NCBI GenBank assembly: GCA_963932465.1
Contig: OZ010800.1
Location: forward strand, 93,794,807 to 93,858,806
Direction of reading: 5' to 3'
Origin: Maratus speciosus
Taxonomy: Eukaryota; Arthropoda; Arachnida; Araneae; Salticidae
Length of the DNA stretch: 64,000 bases
In this document: positions 47,490 to 58,742 of the stretch, piece after piece
Position numbering within the stretch: the stretch's first letter is position 1
How the letters are laid out: every line of letters starts with the position of its first letter
The notes under the pieces: generated by a model
The model's input: only the letters and a program-made list of their open reading frames with translations
Database searches by the model: none
What the model was told of the DNA's origin: nothing
Made by a program: the position numbers and the translations under genes

Positions 47490-47968
47490 TTATAACACAG
47501 TTCAGTACAAAATAGCTTCTCATCAGAAAATATTATTCTGACAAAACGTTTCTTAAAATGCCGCTTCAGCAATATCTTGCATCCTTGTAATATTTTTATT
47601 TTTTGCACAACTTTGAACTTTTCTTTTACAATCAGGGCAAACCCATGTCTTCATTTATAATAGCATGCATAGTACTCCGACTAACGTTCTCTTCTGTGAC
47701 CATTTCATTTGCAGAACGTTGTGAATTTATTTGTATCTCCTAACGAATTCTTTTGACGCGCTCTTTTGTGAAAACTGAGTTTGGAGAACCAGACCTAGGT
47801 CGATATTTACAGCTATCATTATCCAATAATCGATTTATAGTTATAAATATAAATCTTCTATGAATACCAATACATTTTAATTGCTTAAATATTTTACCTA
47901 TGGAAAACCCGCGATCAAAAAGCTGTTTAATGATAATTTTTTTCGGTTTCCATCATTAAAATAGTTAC
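47490..47968 (-). pseudogene. maT-like mariner transposase, N-terminal half
   Basis: On the minus strand, after a start near 47966 and an early frame break, it reads IIIKQLFDRGFSIGKIFKQL (first helix-turn-helix). SGSPNSVFTKERVKRI and SRSTMHAIINEDMGL (second DNA-binding region) follow. The frame ends at FSDEKLF with the first catalytic Asp (about 47522), just before the Helitron. Together with 45614-46140 it covers nearly the whole protein, with several stops and shifts. I could not find clear terminal inverted repeats. Confidence 0.78.
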
Positions 47969-47969
47969 G

Positions 47970-49030
47970 TTATACGAAAATCGTCTGTAATAATGGAAAA
48001 TTACCAATCGCTGAAATAGAGCAATAAATCGTTTTCCCAAACGATTAAAATTATTTTTTTTATTTTTTGGAGTGTAAAAAAATTTAGACTTTAGAATTTT
48101 AGTGTAAAAAAATAGCCGTACTGTTCTTTTCAATTACGTTGAAAATTGCTAATAAAGGTTTTTTTACATATTCCTAACACAATGGAATCGGCTGAATTAG
48201 AACGCTTGAACGTCGTTCTGAAGCCTCACAGTTTCCTCTATGCTATAAATGTTTGTAAAAATGCTCTGAACATTTATCACTATTACATGCATCAGAAGAA
48301 AATGAAGAAATATGCATATGAAGCTAAGAATTATTTTACATTTTTTTTTACAACTGCACATTACGTTGTAATTAACCTGGAAATCCTTATTCATTGTTGG
48401 AGAATAAAAGGATTTTATTATTTTATGCTCACACCAGATTATGTTACAGTTTTTTTATTTAATTATCTTTTTAATCTAATTAATTAGTGTTTTCAAGAAA
48501 TAAAATCGTATTTAAAGCTATTATGCAAAATAAAACAGCTTTATTGCCGAAAAAATAATGTCAAACAGCTCATTAGTACCTTAAAGACTTTAAAATGTTT
48601 AAAACAGTGTGTAAAATATTGCAAAATCCTTTTTTACCTATAAGTATATTTATAGAAAATGTCTCAAATCTTCTATACATGCAACCAGTTCTAAAATTCT
48701 TACGATTAGGATTTAGTAATATAAAAATAATAGAATTTCTTGAATTATAAAAATTTCATGCATTATATCTGAGTATTAAATGGGAATAGTTCTCGATCCT
48801 GTTCCGGATGGCGCGATTGGCGAAGTAATCCAACATGATGCCAAAAGACCGTCGTAGTGTCATACCAAATTTTTTAAGATGGCGAAAAAACATGATTTTT
48901 AAATATTTATAAAAATATATTTAATAAATAAACGTTTTAAATGTCACATGTTAAAAAAAATAAGTATAATGTTCATATTAATATGTATTAATTTTATGTA
49001 GTATATCATAAATCATTTGATTATCACATT
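47970..49030. other. AT-rich, no supported gene
   Basis: A 113-codon open frame (48146-48487, +) is the longest here. It has no signal I recognise, and it sits in AT-rich DNA with a minus-strand frame overlapping it. I do not call it a gene. Confidence 0.5.
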
Positions 49031-49035
49031 CAAAA

Positions 49036-49177
49036 ACACTTGATGATGTAAAAAACGCATGTTTCGTGTTTAATGTCAAGAGATTCTGACATTTACGATC
49101 AACCATTATTGGTATTTAATCTTATAGTTTAGTGATAGTTTTTTGGTCGACGGGATAATCAAGTAGTACCATAAATA
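49036..49177 (+). repeat. Dispersed repeat, copy 2 (pairs with 21585-21719)
   Basis: CACTTGATGATG, TGACATTTACGATCAA, TTGGTATTTAATCTTATA and CGGGATAATCAAGTAGTACC occur in the same order as the copy at 21.6 kb. Confidence 0.6.
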
Positions 49178-49532
49178 CTTGCACATATTACATATATACA
49201 TACATTTATTTTTATAATTTGATATATTCGATATGTTATATGGAAAATTAAAACCTTAATATTATATTATGCACGTTAATTTTGTATGCATCTTAAAACA
49301 TATAAAAATATCCAAAAAATATATTAACACAACATTACATCTACAGAAAAATAATGTTTTAAAAAACTGAGAGTTATGAATTTTTCCGAAAAAATATGCT
49401 AAATAACAAAAATTATACAAAAAATGCATATAAAGTCCATTCCACTAGTAAAAAAGCAACCCCAAAGGCTGGAGATGCAAAAAATACATCGAAACATTTA
49501 TCGCTAAAAATGTTCGCAAAAAAAGGAACAGG

Positions 49533-50215
49533 ATATAGTCTGGGTGCTACGGTTGAGAAAGCTACAAATCGTGATAAGAATATACCGCTTGGTGAGTATC
49601 TACTTTATATTAATACAATGCATTTCAGAGGGGGGGGTGGGGGGGCATCGCGTAAAGTCGTGTGAATTATAGATGGCGGCTGTTATTCGATATGGCGTCA
49701 TTTTCTGAATTTTCGTACTATTTATCATGTAAATGTTTTTTTTTTCAGGCCGATTTGAAGTTTTTAAGGTCAAAAATTTCGTTTTTAACACTTTCCGTCT
49801 TAGATGAATGAGTTTATGAATTCAATTTGTCTGTTTGTTTCTCTGTCTGTCTGCTTGCCATTTCATGCTCTAACCCGCTTAAATATAGCTACTCGCTTAA
49901 ATTCACTCATATTGTCATGTAATTTATATATGTTATTGAAGTTTAGAATATCATCTTTGGAATAAAAATCTAAGTGTATAGATTTTATAGCCCGTTTACA
50001 GGACATTCAAAATAGTTCCATTATGTTATTGTGCATTAGTCCGGGTTCTAACGTTGAGAAAACTGCAAATCGTGAGAAGAATATATCGATTGCTGAGTAT
50101 CTACTTTATATTAATACAATCCATATAAGAGGGGGAGACATCACGTACAGTCGTAGACATTCAATGTGGCGGCTGATATTCAAAATGGTGTCATTTTAAT
50201 TCACAGGTTTATCAT
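49533..50215 (+). repeat. Long inverted repeat, left arm
   Basis: The arm holds two related sub-blocks (about 49545-49720 and 50040-50215), each with AAATCGTGA(T/G)AAGAATATA, GAGTATCTACTTTATATTAATA, GAGGGGG and ATGGCG(T/G)C pieces. Between them is a GTCTGTTTGTTTCTCTGTCTG segment and an 'attcaatttgtctg' block. A 10-base G run with one T occurs at about 49629-49645. The whole arm is matched in reverse at 51367-52033. Confidence 0.75.
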
Positions 50216-50787
50216 CTTCATGTCAAAGAGTCTGCAAGTATAGTTAGTCAGAAACCGCAACATTAAGAAAGTGAAATATAAGTTGAAATATTAGTTCACA
50301 TTGAATGGTAGCGACTAATAATCATAGTTACATTGTATATTTATAAACTGCTCTCCTACCTAGGAAGATATTCTTTAATAGTAATAATAACAGTTTGCAA
50401 TTATTTCATACCTAGTAAAATTTGAAAACGCATACTATAATTAAACTAGTTAGATGTGCCAATCCTAAAATTTTCTTCTATCCCATGTATATTAATATTT
50501 CAAAAAGCAGTTATACATGTTAATATTTCAATATTATTATTTCAATACTATTATGCCAACTTTGAATTTATCTTAAATTTCTGTTTCAATCAATAAATCG
50601 GAGTAAAAATGAGTTAAACTCGATAACGATACTTATTAAAATCAAAGGTTTTTCGTTATTATATTGTACAACAGCTGTTTGCGAATGGCCGCCTTAGCAG
50701 GACTCGAGTTTCTGTCCCTGCACGAGCCGCCGATAGATAACAAAACTTAGAAAAAACGAGATAATTAGAAAAAATCAATATCACATC

Positions 50788-51062
50788 ATACCCTTCCGGC
50801 GGATTATTTCCAAATTGAAGGAGGACATGCTGGCCATAGCCAAAACCAGACACAAAACATTTGGTTCAATTCTATGTATACACTTTTCGATGGTACAATA
50901 ATGAAAATGGCACAAAAATCGCTATTACAGCGCCCCCTCCGGTGGAGTATTTCTAAATTGAAAGAGGACCTGTTTCTCATAGCCAAAAAATATGATAAAA
51001 ACTATTGGTTAAATTCTATGCATAACTTCATACACTTTTTCGACTGTACAATGGCGACACAC
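50788..51062 (+). repeat. Two ~146-bp direct repeats in the spacer
   Basis: CCGG(C/T)GGA.TATTTC.AAATTGAA.GAGGAC, ATAGCCAAAA, TTGGTT(C/A)AATTCTATG and ACACTTTT(C/T)CGA occur near 50798 and again near 50940. A 122-codon open frame (50874-51242) crosses the second unit and is not credible as a gene. Confidence 0.65.
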
Positions 51063-51366
51063 GAACAGACAGGCATTGTGTATAAATATGTTTTTGGGGA
51101 TCACAAACCCCTAAAACGTGTAAATCCTTCGAAAACCGGAAGTCGAAAATTTTCAGGAATCCAATACTTTAATCTTGTAAAGATAGAAGAAAGTAAAAAG
51201 CCCATAGTGTATAAACAGTTCTGTACCCGTTTTCTTTTTTGAGACCCTGTAAATGAACGATAAATGCTATGCAAGTTATATTTTACAGCAAGTATATAGT
51301 ACTGTACCTCACTGATGTATATCAATTTCAATAAGTTTCAAAGAGTTTAACATCATTAAAACAGAT

Positions 51367-52033
51367 TGAAAATGAGAAAATGACGCCATTTTGAATAACA
51401 GCTGCCATTTTGAATTCCTACGACGTTACGCGATGCCTCTCCCTTTTATATGGATTTTATTAATATAAAGTAGATACTCACCAATCGGTAAATTCTTCTC
51501 ACGATTTGCAGTTTTTTCAGCCGTAGCACACGGCCTAATAGGCAATAACGTAATGGAATAATTTTGTGGGCCCTGTGAATGGACTATAAAAGCTACATAC
51601 TTCAATTTTTATCCGGAGCATGTTATTGTGAACTTCAATAACAATCAATGACAATCTGAATGAATTTAAGCGAGTAGCGATATATAAACGTGCTAGAGCA
51701 TGGAATGGAAAGCAAACAGGCAGACAAACAAACAGACAAATTGAATTCATATTTGCATTGAACTATGATGGAAAATATTAAAAACGAAATTTTTGACGTT
51801 ATAAACATCTAAATCGACCTGAAACACGCATTTATATGATGGATAGTAAGAAAATTCAGAAAATGACGCCATTTTGAATAACAGCCGCCATCTTGAATTC
51901 CCACGACTTTACGCGATGCCTCCCCCTCTGAAATACATTGTATTAATTTAAAGTAGATACTCACCAATCGGTATTTTCTTATCACGATTTGCCGTTTTCA
52001 CCTTATTTTGGTCGTGTAGCACTCGGACTAATA
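51367..52033 (-). repeat. Long inverted repeat, right arm
   Basis: This is the reverse complement of 49533-50215: AAAATGACGCCATTTTGAAT, AAAGTAGATACTCACCAATC and CACGATTTGC occur twice (about 51373-51535 and 51858-52030), with the AAGCAAACAGGCAGACAAAC segment between. Confidence 0.75.
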
Positions 52034-52798
52034 TGGAAAATTTCCCTATTAAATAGTTCTAATTTTAAAAGGGAAATAAAATCGCATACAAAGCAACTAC
52101 AAAACAGAAAGAGATACAAACTATAAAAAAATACCTGTGCTTCGGAAACTAATTAATCGCATCGAATTTATAACAATAGTAAAAAATCGCGCAAAAAGTT
52201 TAGGAAGCTAAAATCTTCCCAACAATGAAACAATATACAAAAGAAAATAATCGATCATAATCCGTCATTCCAATAATCAAAGAAGGATATATGAAAGATC
52301 ACAAATTCAATTTGTTATAAATTTCTTGATACATAAAAGTGAAATATTACATACCTTTTCTAAATAAATGTGGCTTTCATAGGTATTTCTAGCGACAGTA
52401 ATGAAAAAACACACAATATTTTACCCCCAAAAACTGAGAAAATTAGACATTTCTTTTAAAGAATCACTGTGCGAGGAAAGATGTTTTAATTCTTTCAAAC
52501 CACATTGATAGCTCGCTGGATTTTAATGAAATAAAAAACAAACTCATGATAACTCAAAACACATATTAAAGAAAAAAATTGAACTGTACCACACTTAAAT
52601 TGAACCCTCATGGTTTCATAACTCATGCTACAGCAGAATAATAACATGTAAACAAAAACAAAATGTTGACATTTTCGGAAAAATAATTTCACCCAAAAAA
52701 TTGCTCTCAGATGTGGCAGATGACAACAGCATCGCAGATGATAATATTAATTTCTAACACTCATGTATGTGAATAAAGTGGAAATATTATTCTGTGAG
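52034..52798. other. AT-rich, nothing recognised
   Basis: No supported feature. Confidence 0.5.
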
Positions 52799-53173
52799 GC
52801 GGCAGCAGAGGCAATCATCTCATCGAGTTAACGGCTGACATTCCATAATTAGTTAAAACTTTATTCGCATAATAAAACGGAATCGGTGTGCTAAGTAATA
52901 TCTTGGTGGGAAACACCTGAAAACTCGATTTTAGCGGTTTACTCGTAGGTTCAACATTGTGTTTTCCAGCTCTTAATCCTCCATTTCTTCATACATTTGG
53001 GTTCAGTAAAACACAATGGTAAACCTTCGAGTCAACCACTTAAATTGGTTTTTCATGTGTTTTCCACCATGATATGACTTGGAAAACCGATTGCACTTTA
53101 GTATGCAAGTGGAGTTTTATCTAATTCTGGAATTTCAGCCGGAAATTCGATAAGGTGATTGTCTGTGCTACCG
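52799..53173. mobile_element. Palindromic MITE, copy B
   Basis: The left end GGCAGCAGAGGCAATCA and right end TGATTGTCTGTGCTACCG are inverted repeats. Inner pairs include AAACACCTGAAAAC with TTTTCATGTGTTTTCC, and CATTGTGTTTT with AAAACACAATG. It is homologous to 44818-45168 and has the more complete right end. No coding sequence. Confidence 0.75.
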
Positions 53174-53490
53174 TTCCCGATCTATATTTAAAATAAATAA
53201 TAATAGTCACCTCCTATTATCAATCCAATATTGCTACGTATTGGGCCAAATATTTCGACAATCCTTCATTCAATGTAATCCACTGATGCTCTGAAATTGG
53301 AGTGCTGATATTTAGACTATTTAGATTATCTGGAAAGTGTAAAATAGTTAAAATCAATATATGATCAATTTTGATTTTTAAAATACCAACACCTATTCTG
53401 TCTTTGAGGAATGTGTTTAAATTATTTTATCTACACCATTTAAAACAATAAACTTCATGGCAGATTTAGTATTCATCGTTGTAGATTATT
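53174..53490. other. AT-rich, nothing recognised
   Basis: No supported feature. Confidence 0.45.
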
Positions 53491-53491
53491 T

Positions 53492-53696
53492 TTGTTCAGA
53501 AATACTGGTAGATAAGATATTTATTTATTTTTTTTTTTTTTAGAAATACGTGTAGGTAAGATGTTTAAAAAAAAAATTGTTCAGAAATACGGGTAGGTAA
53601 AATGTTTAAACAAATTTTGTTAAGAAATAGGGGTAGGTAAGATGTTTAAAAAAATTTGTTCAGAAATAGCGGTAGGGAAGATGTTTAAAAAATGTT
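53492..53696 (+). repeat. ~42-bp tandem repeat, five units
   Basis: Units carry GTTCAGAAATA, then G(G/T)GGTAGGTAAGATGTTTAAA and a poly-A/T linker of variable length. Confidence 0.8.
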
Positions 53697-53699
53697 GCC

Positions 53700-55032
53700 A
53701 GTAGCAGAACTGTGATATTTTATCACTCTTTGAATACATTATTTCTATACATCGGCTTCCATTTCGCAAAATTTCTTTTAATCAATAAACGCAATCATAA
53801 ATTTAAAAAAAAATGTTGTATTGATTATTCTTACAAGCACATATTTAATTAGATAAAGAAAAACCTTAAAAGGAATACCGATTATGTCACGTTGGGTAAA
53901 ACGCAGCGGAATTTGATTCAATATTTCTATACAAAAAATAAATTTACGCAGACATATTACTAAATTTCCTCTGCATCATTTTTCTTAAGTTTGTACAATT
54001 GCTCAATTAACAAAGACAACATATTATAAAATATGTAAATACTTAACATACTTTTGTAACGAGTACGTATATTTTAAATTTGAAACATGTTTTGCGACAA
54101 AATAAGTCCACAGATCAATCACAACTGTCAGCTAAATTCCCATATTTGTATGTCACCATACAGTCCAAAAAAGAATCGATGTCTGCAAAACTTTTGTAGT
54201 AGTTTTAAATATAGCAAGTGTATGAGAGCAGATCTTTATCGTAAAATATTTGAACCTATAGAGATTGTCTAGAAAAATAATGAAATTAGGCAAATCGACA
54301 ATATTTTGCAAATCAGATTTTAGAAAATTATCTCAAAGAAATAAACAAAAGAACTTTTGCAAATATGTTTCGTAAATTTAGTAATTATTTTCATAGTCCA
54401 TAGTAAACTGTTAAATAAGGTATCATAACTTGAGTATGTTTCTGACACAATCATAAACAAGCTGAGAAATTTAATCTATGGATTTTTTACTTAACAGTTT
54501 ATTACATAATCGTTTGGGGGAAAAAAGAAGAAAATACCAACCAACAAAATTTGCGTCAAGCGGCGAACCATATAATAAGACATTTGGCGACTTTTATGGA
54601 ACCTGCAATCAAATATCGATACTAAAAATCTATAATATTGGGTCATCATGCATGAAAATTGTGCTTACAAAAGGACCAGATTCCCAACGGGACAAACTTC
54701 CACCAGTAAATTTTAATAGGAAATTTTCATCTTATATACGCCACTTTCATGAAAAATTACTGACATGAATAACACAAAAAATTATGATTTGTTTTAATAA
54801 TGGAAGTTTGCCCCGTTGTTACTCTGTCCCTTCTGTAGTCGTAAGTTCCATACCTGATGACGTGATATCATCCATTATTTAAATATCCATTTCTTTGGTA
54901 CAAATGTGTGTATTATATGAATTGTTTTTCTTCAAAGTCATAATTGTCACTTTATACAAGTTTTCAAGAAATCATTTTTGGTTTTATAATAACTATGATT
55001 TATCAGTAAAATTCTAATTGTTACAAAATTTA

Positions 55033-55067
<35 letters not shown>

Positions 55068-56910
55068 AATATTATGGAATTAAAATTCCATTATTTCCGC
55101 ACACACACACAAAAAAAATCACGCAGATATATTTGAACAAGATGATTTCCACTATAAAAAATATCATTTAAATAATGAAATCCTCTTCATTAAATGAACA
55201 TTTTCTGTATCCAAATATGCAATTAATTTAATGTGAATGGCGTTCCAGTACAAAAAACAATCTGGGAAAGTTGATTTTTGCTTTTAAATTTCATTATTTA
55301 AATTTTTGTCAGGACTTTTAAATATGCACATATATAATGATTCTAGATTATCAGAGAAGATGTTGTTAAAATAAAGATTTTAACATTAAAAGTAAGGTGC
55401 ACTACAAAATTATTATGAAAGAAAAAATATGTTAATTAATTCATTAAATGAAGTAAACACTTTTCGTGTTTTAATTTAATAGCCTTTAAAAAACATTTAA
55501 GCTACTCTATAATTTTTCGTTTATGGAAATGTTGAAAGAAATATTCAAAATTAATGCTCAAAATTTTTTAAAGCAAAAAGTATTTATGAACTTTTATATT
55601 TATTTAAAATATGTCAGTATACAGGACTTTCAATAAAAGGCATTTGTATTGTAATTCAAAATAACTGCAAAATAAGAAATAAATTGTAATGAATGAACCA
55701 GTAGATCTTGTATTTTTTCCCATATTGGAAACAGATTGTGCTAGTTATATTACAGCAGTTGTTGGGGACAAGTAGTGTAAGTTCGGAGACGTGTTAAAGT
55801 GATTAAAATGGTAAGATGTTTATAAAAAGAGTATCGCTCGTGACGCGTTGTCAAGGTGGCGTGAAACCATCCAACGCAAATGCCATGGCATGTTAAATGT
55901 TGGTGGCATCCTCATACATAACTTTACTAGCCTCATACTTCTCACCAAACTCAACAATCGCTGCAAAATTTCAAGTGTGAATTATGCAGCCGTACCTCCT
56001 CCTCATACACAAAATAAAACATGTTTTGGAACCCAGTGAATATTTCCTGAATTCAAAATTGAATAAAATACTAATATGGAACAGAGTTTTCTTCAAACAG
56101 AGATGGAAAAACAGTTGCTGAGATCTCGCTCAATGGACAAGCACATGATTTCTCCCAAACTGTGTTAATCAAGTTGGTCCTGCGCTCATATCAAAAGATT
56201 ATCTACGCCTCAATCGATTTTGTGATCATGTGGAAATGCGATTGGCAAGTATGTCTCTTATTTCCATTTTGTATTTTCCGGCTATTGTTAATAAATAATA
56301 CTTATTGTCCTTGTAAGCTTTTTTTTAATCCATCATCGTATGTGTCCCAAAATCGCAAGTTGTTTGTTGTGCAATTCATGCTGAATCCATTGATTGTAGT
56401 AATGTCCTTTTATATGTTGAAACGTGACATATCGATTAAATATTTGACTGTTTGACTGTGTGGCTTTGTAATTGGTTGATTTTTTATAATCTCCTTCTTT
56501 CAGAACAAAAACTGCAATTTTTGTATTTAAAAGCCTTCCCCAAAATAACATTCTTCATTATACAGATAAAATATAAAGGAATTCAGTATGATTTTCTTTC
56601 TTCTTCGTACTTTATAATTATCAGGTATAATTTTATCATTACAAGAAATAATTATATCACGATGTAACGTATCGTAGATAAATACCGTTTAATTTCTTAT
56701 GACATTGTAACAAATGTCTGAGTTTTGAAGAATCATATTGAAAGTCACAAAATTGTATTGCAGATAGATCTTGTATAAATAAAGAGATTTCGCTTCGAGC
56801 GGCGATCGCGGATGCAGAAAACAGCTTAGGATAATCTGTTGGCTGTAAAACATATTCAAAGCATCTTTCAAAGAAACGAATAAAATTTACTTGATGAAAA
56901 AAAAAAACTA
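53700..56910. other. AT-rich, no gene identified
   Basis: It holds a 33-base A run (55034-55066) and a short (CA)n. Open frames at 54478-54768, 55848-56039 and 56162-56455 show no domain I recognise. 55790-56260 is somewhat less AT-rich and could be an old insertion, but I could not identify it. Confidence 0.5.
55034..55066 (+). repeat. Poly(A) run of 33
   Basis: An uninterrupted A homopolymer. There is no recognisable retroposon body upstream. Confidence 0.95.
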
Positions 56911-56915
56911 TTTCG

Positions 56916-56917
<2 letters not shown>

Positions 56918-56969
<52 letters not shown>
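56918..56969. repeat. (AT)n microsatellite
   Basis: Uninterrupted TA dinucleotides, about 26 units. Confidence 0.95.
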
Positions 56970-56975
<6 letters not shown>

Positions 56976-57179
56976 GCAAAAGAAATTTAATAAACGAGGA
57001 AATGCTCATAAAGATCCCGTTTCTTCAAAACTGTAATTATATAGTTCAAACGATTTATACACTTTAAATCAGTTATCACGTTTTTTAGTGTTGAACTATA
57101 CATACTCATTGAACTAACTGTTTATTTAAAAAAAAAAAAAAACTGAAAGCCGTACTTCGAGACGTGCTGCATTTTTAAT

Positions 57180-57350
57180 TTTAGATAGATTTCGTAAGAA
57201 ATTCTACCTATTACATTCTCATCTATGTTGGAATTTCTGAGAAATGTTTGCAGATCTACATCGATCATGATCCCTAGAACATAACCCCCCCCCCCCCAGT
57301 TCTAAATTTTTATTTATCTATCTATCTATCTCTCTCTATATATATATAAC
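57180..57350 (+). repeat. Helentron-like 5'-end fragment
   Basis: GATAGATTTCGTAAGAAATTCTACCT (57184 onward, given in parts) is a hairpin like those at 23181 and 24085. It is followed by the same ATCGATCATGA(T/C)CCC block and a C run (57286-57298), then (TATC)n and a short TA tract. The monomer array and 3' tail are absent, so it is a fragment or a degraded relative. Confidence 0.5.
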
Positions 57351-57549
57351 ATTTTTATGAACAAGATAACTTCCATAATTCTGCACAAATATCTTCTAAA
57401 CTGATACAGAAAATCAAGTGGCAGAAAATCTCGGTCATGATCGTTAATGGGCAAAATTGGACAATGGGATGGAAATATGGAAGGGGTTTGTGAAAAGCGA
57501 AAAAAACGCATATCGTCTTAATTATAATACATATCAAATGAGTTTAAAG

Positions 57550-58015
57550 TTATTATTACTTCTAGTAAAAGCGCAAAAAAATTATTATGCATGACAGATT
57601 TTTGATAAAATTAAAAATGGTCTCAAGAGACGAAAAAAATAGACTTTTAAGGAGAAAAAATTCATAACTACGTCAATTCGCAAGATATTAAATTCACTTA
57701 AATTTATGGTATTTTTTCTTAATATTATGTACAACATATTATTGACAAGTGTTTGATAGGAAAAACTCTTACAGCGAAAAAAAAAATTAAAACGAATAAA
57801 AAACGGTACGTTAAAGAAAAAAAAATCATAACTTCTTCATTTCACAAGATACCAAATCCGCATACATTTATTTTAAATCTTATTAATATTATCTACTACT
57901 TTTATATTGACAAGTTTTTGATAGGACCAAATCTTATAGCAAAAGCAAATAAAAAAATACTGGTTGAAGAAAAAATTATCGTATTATATGGATTCTGATA
58001 AAACTAGCTCTTACA
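57550..58015 (+). repeat. Tandem repeat, ~160-bp unit, about 2.5 copies
   Basis: TTTTTGATA(A/G)(A/G), ACTTTTAAGGAG/ACGTTAAAGAAAA, ATCATAACT, CACAAGATA and TTAATATTAT blocks recur with starts near 57601, 57752 and 57926. The 81-codon frame at 57753-57998 lies within it and is not a gene. Confidence 0.55.
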
Positions 58016-58299
58016 GAAAAATGAAATTAAATACTAGTCAGCAGGTACCAGATGAAATTGTTAAACTGGGTTTACCTCTAATCTAGATTTAGTTCTGTTG
58101 GTGAAAATAGTACTTACTTCGAAATGTACCTGCAACTGTAGGCCGATACTGCTGAGAATTTTAAAAATGTAATTTTCTTAACATTATAGGTTCAGTTTCT
58201 CATCATTTCAGTTTCATTTAAATTTTCAAGATAAAAGTACCTAAATTATATAAGTAATTTAAAGTTTGCAAAGGAATTAGTCAAAACAAAACACGCATC

Positions 58300-58742
58300 T
58301 TAAGGGGGCTGGTTACTGAGCTTCCGACTTACACTCACTAATGTAAAGTCTATGGGTATTCGATGCATTCGTATATGTAAAATATCTCCTCGAGAAATTA
58401 ATATTTTTAAATTTTATTTTTTGTGTACACTTCCTAAAGGATGCCTCTTTTTTCTTAGTTCTCAAAATGTTTTTAAAGTATAGACTTAATTTTATATGAA
58501 GTGTTAAAATCTTACTCACCGTTCGCCGACTGTTAACGCATCAAATATTAAGTTCAGCATAGATTTTAGAAATATTTTGAAAACTAAGAAAAAAGAGACA
58601 TCTTTTAAGAAGAGTACACAGAAAAAAGATGTTACAAATATGAATTTCCCGAGAAGATATTTTAAATATACGAATGCATCAAAAGTCCTTATACTTAACA
58701 TTACGGAGGAGAAATCCGAAGCTGAGTGACCAGCCCCCTTAA
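58300..58742. mobile_element. Palindromic TTAA MITE, 443 bp
   Basis: TTAA at 58300-58303 and 58739-58742 flank GGGGGCTGGTTACT on the left and AGTGACCAGCCCCC on the right. The arms (~200 bp each) pair almost throughout, for example GAAGCT(C/G)AGT ends, ATTCGTATAT and TAAGAAAAAAGAG with its complement. Central loop near 58520. The TTAA target suits a piggyBac-like origin. Two open frames (58313-58519 and 58516-58701, both -) are by-products. Confidence 0.8.

Larger units (their letters stand above)
49533..52033. repeat. Long inverted repeat, arms ~680 bp, spacer ~1.15 kb (foldback-like)
   Basis: The left outer edge has GTCTGGGTGCTACGG. The right outer edge, reversed, has GTCCGAGTGCTAC. Sub-blocks pair outer with outer and inner with inner, and the microsatellite-like segments in the middle of each arm also pair. 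The spacer encodes nothing recognised but contains two ~146-bp direct repeats. Foldback elements have this shape, as would a locally duplicated and inverted repeat. No target duplication was identified. Confidence 0.65.

Noticed and set aside
48146..48487. 113-codon open frame
   Set aside because: No domain, signal or codon pattern that I recognise; AT-rich with an overlapping antisense frame. Left as unassigned rather than called a gene.
50874..51242. 122-codon open frame
   Set aside because: It overlaps a direct repeat in the spacer of the long inverted repeat and has no family features.
54478..54768. 96-codon open frame
   Set aside because: No recognisable motif or neighbouring exon-like structure.
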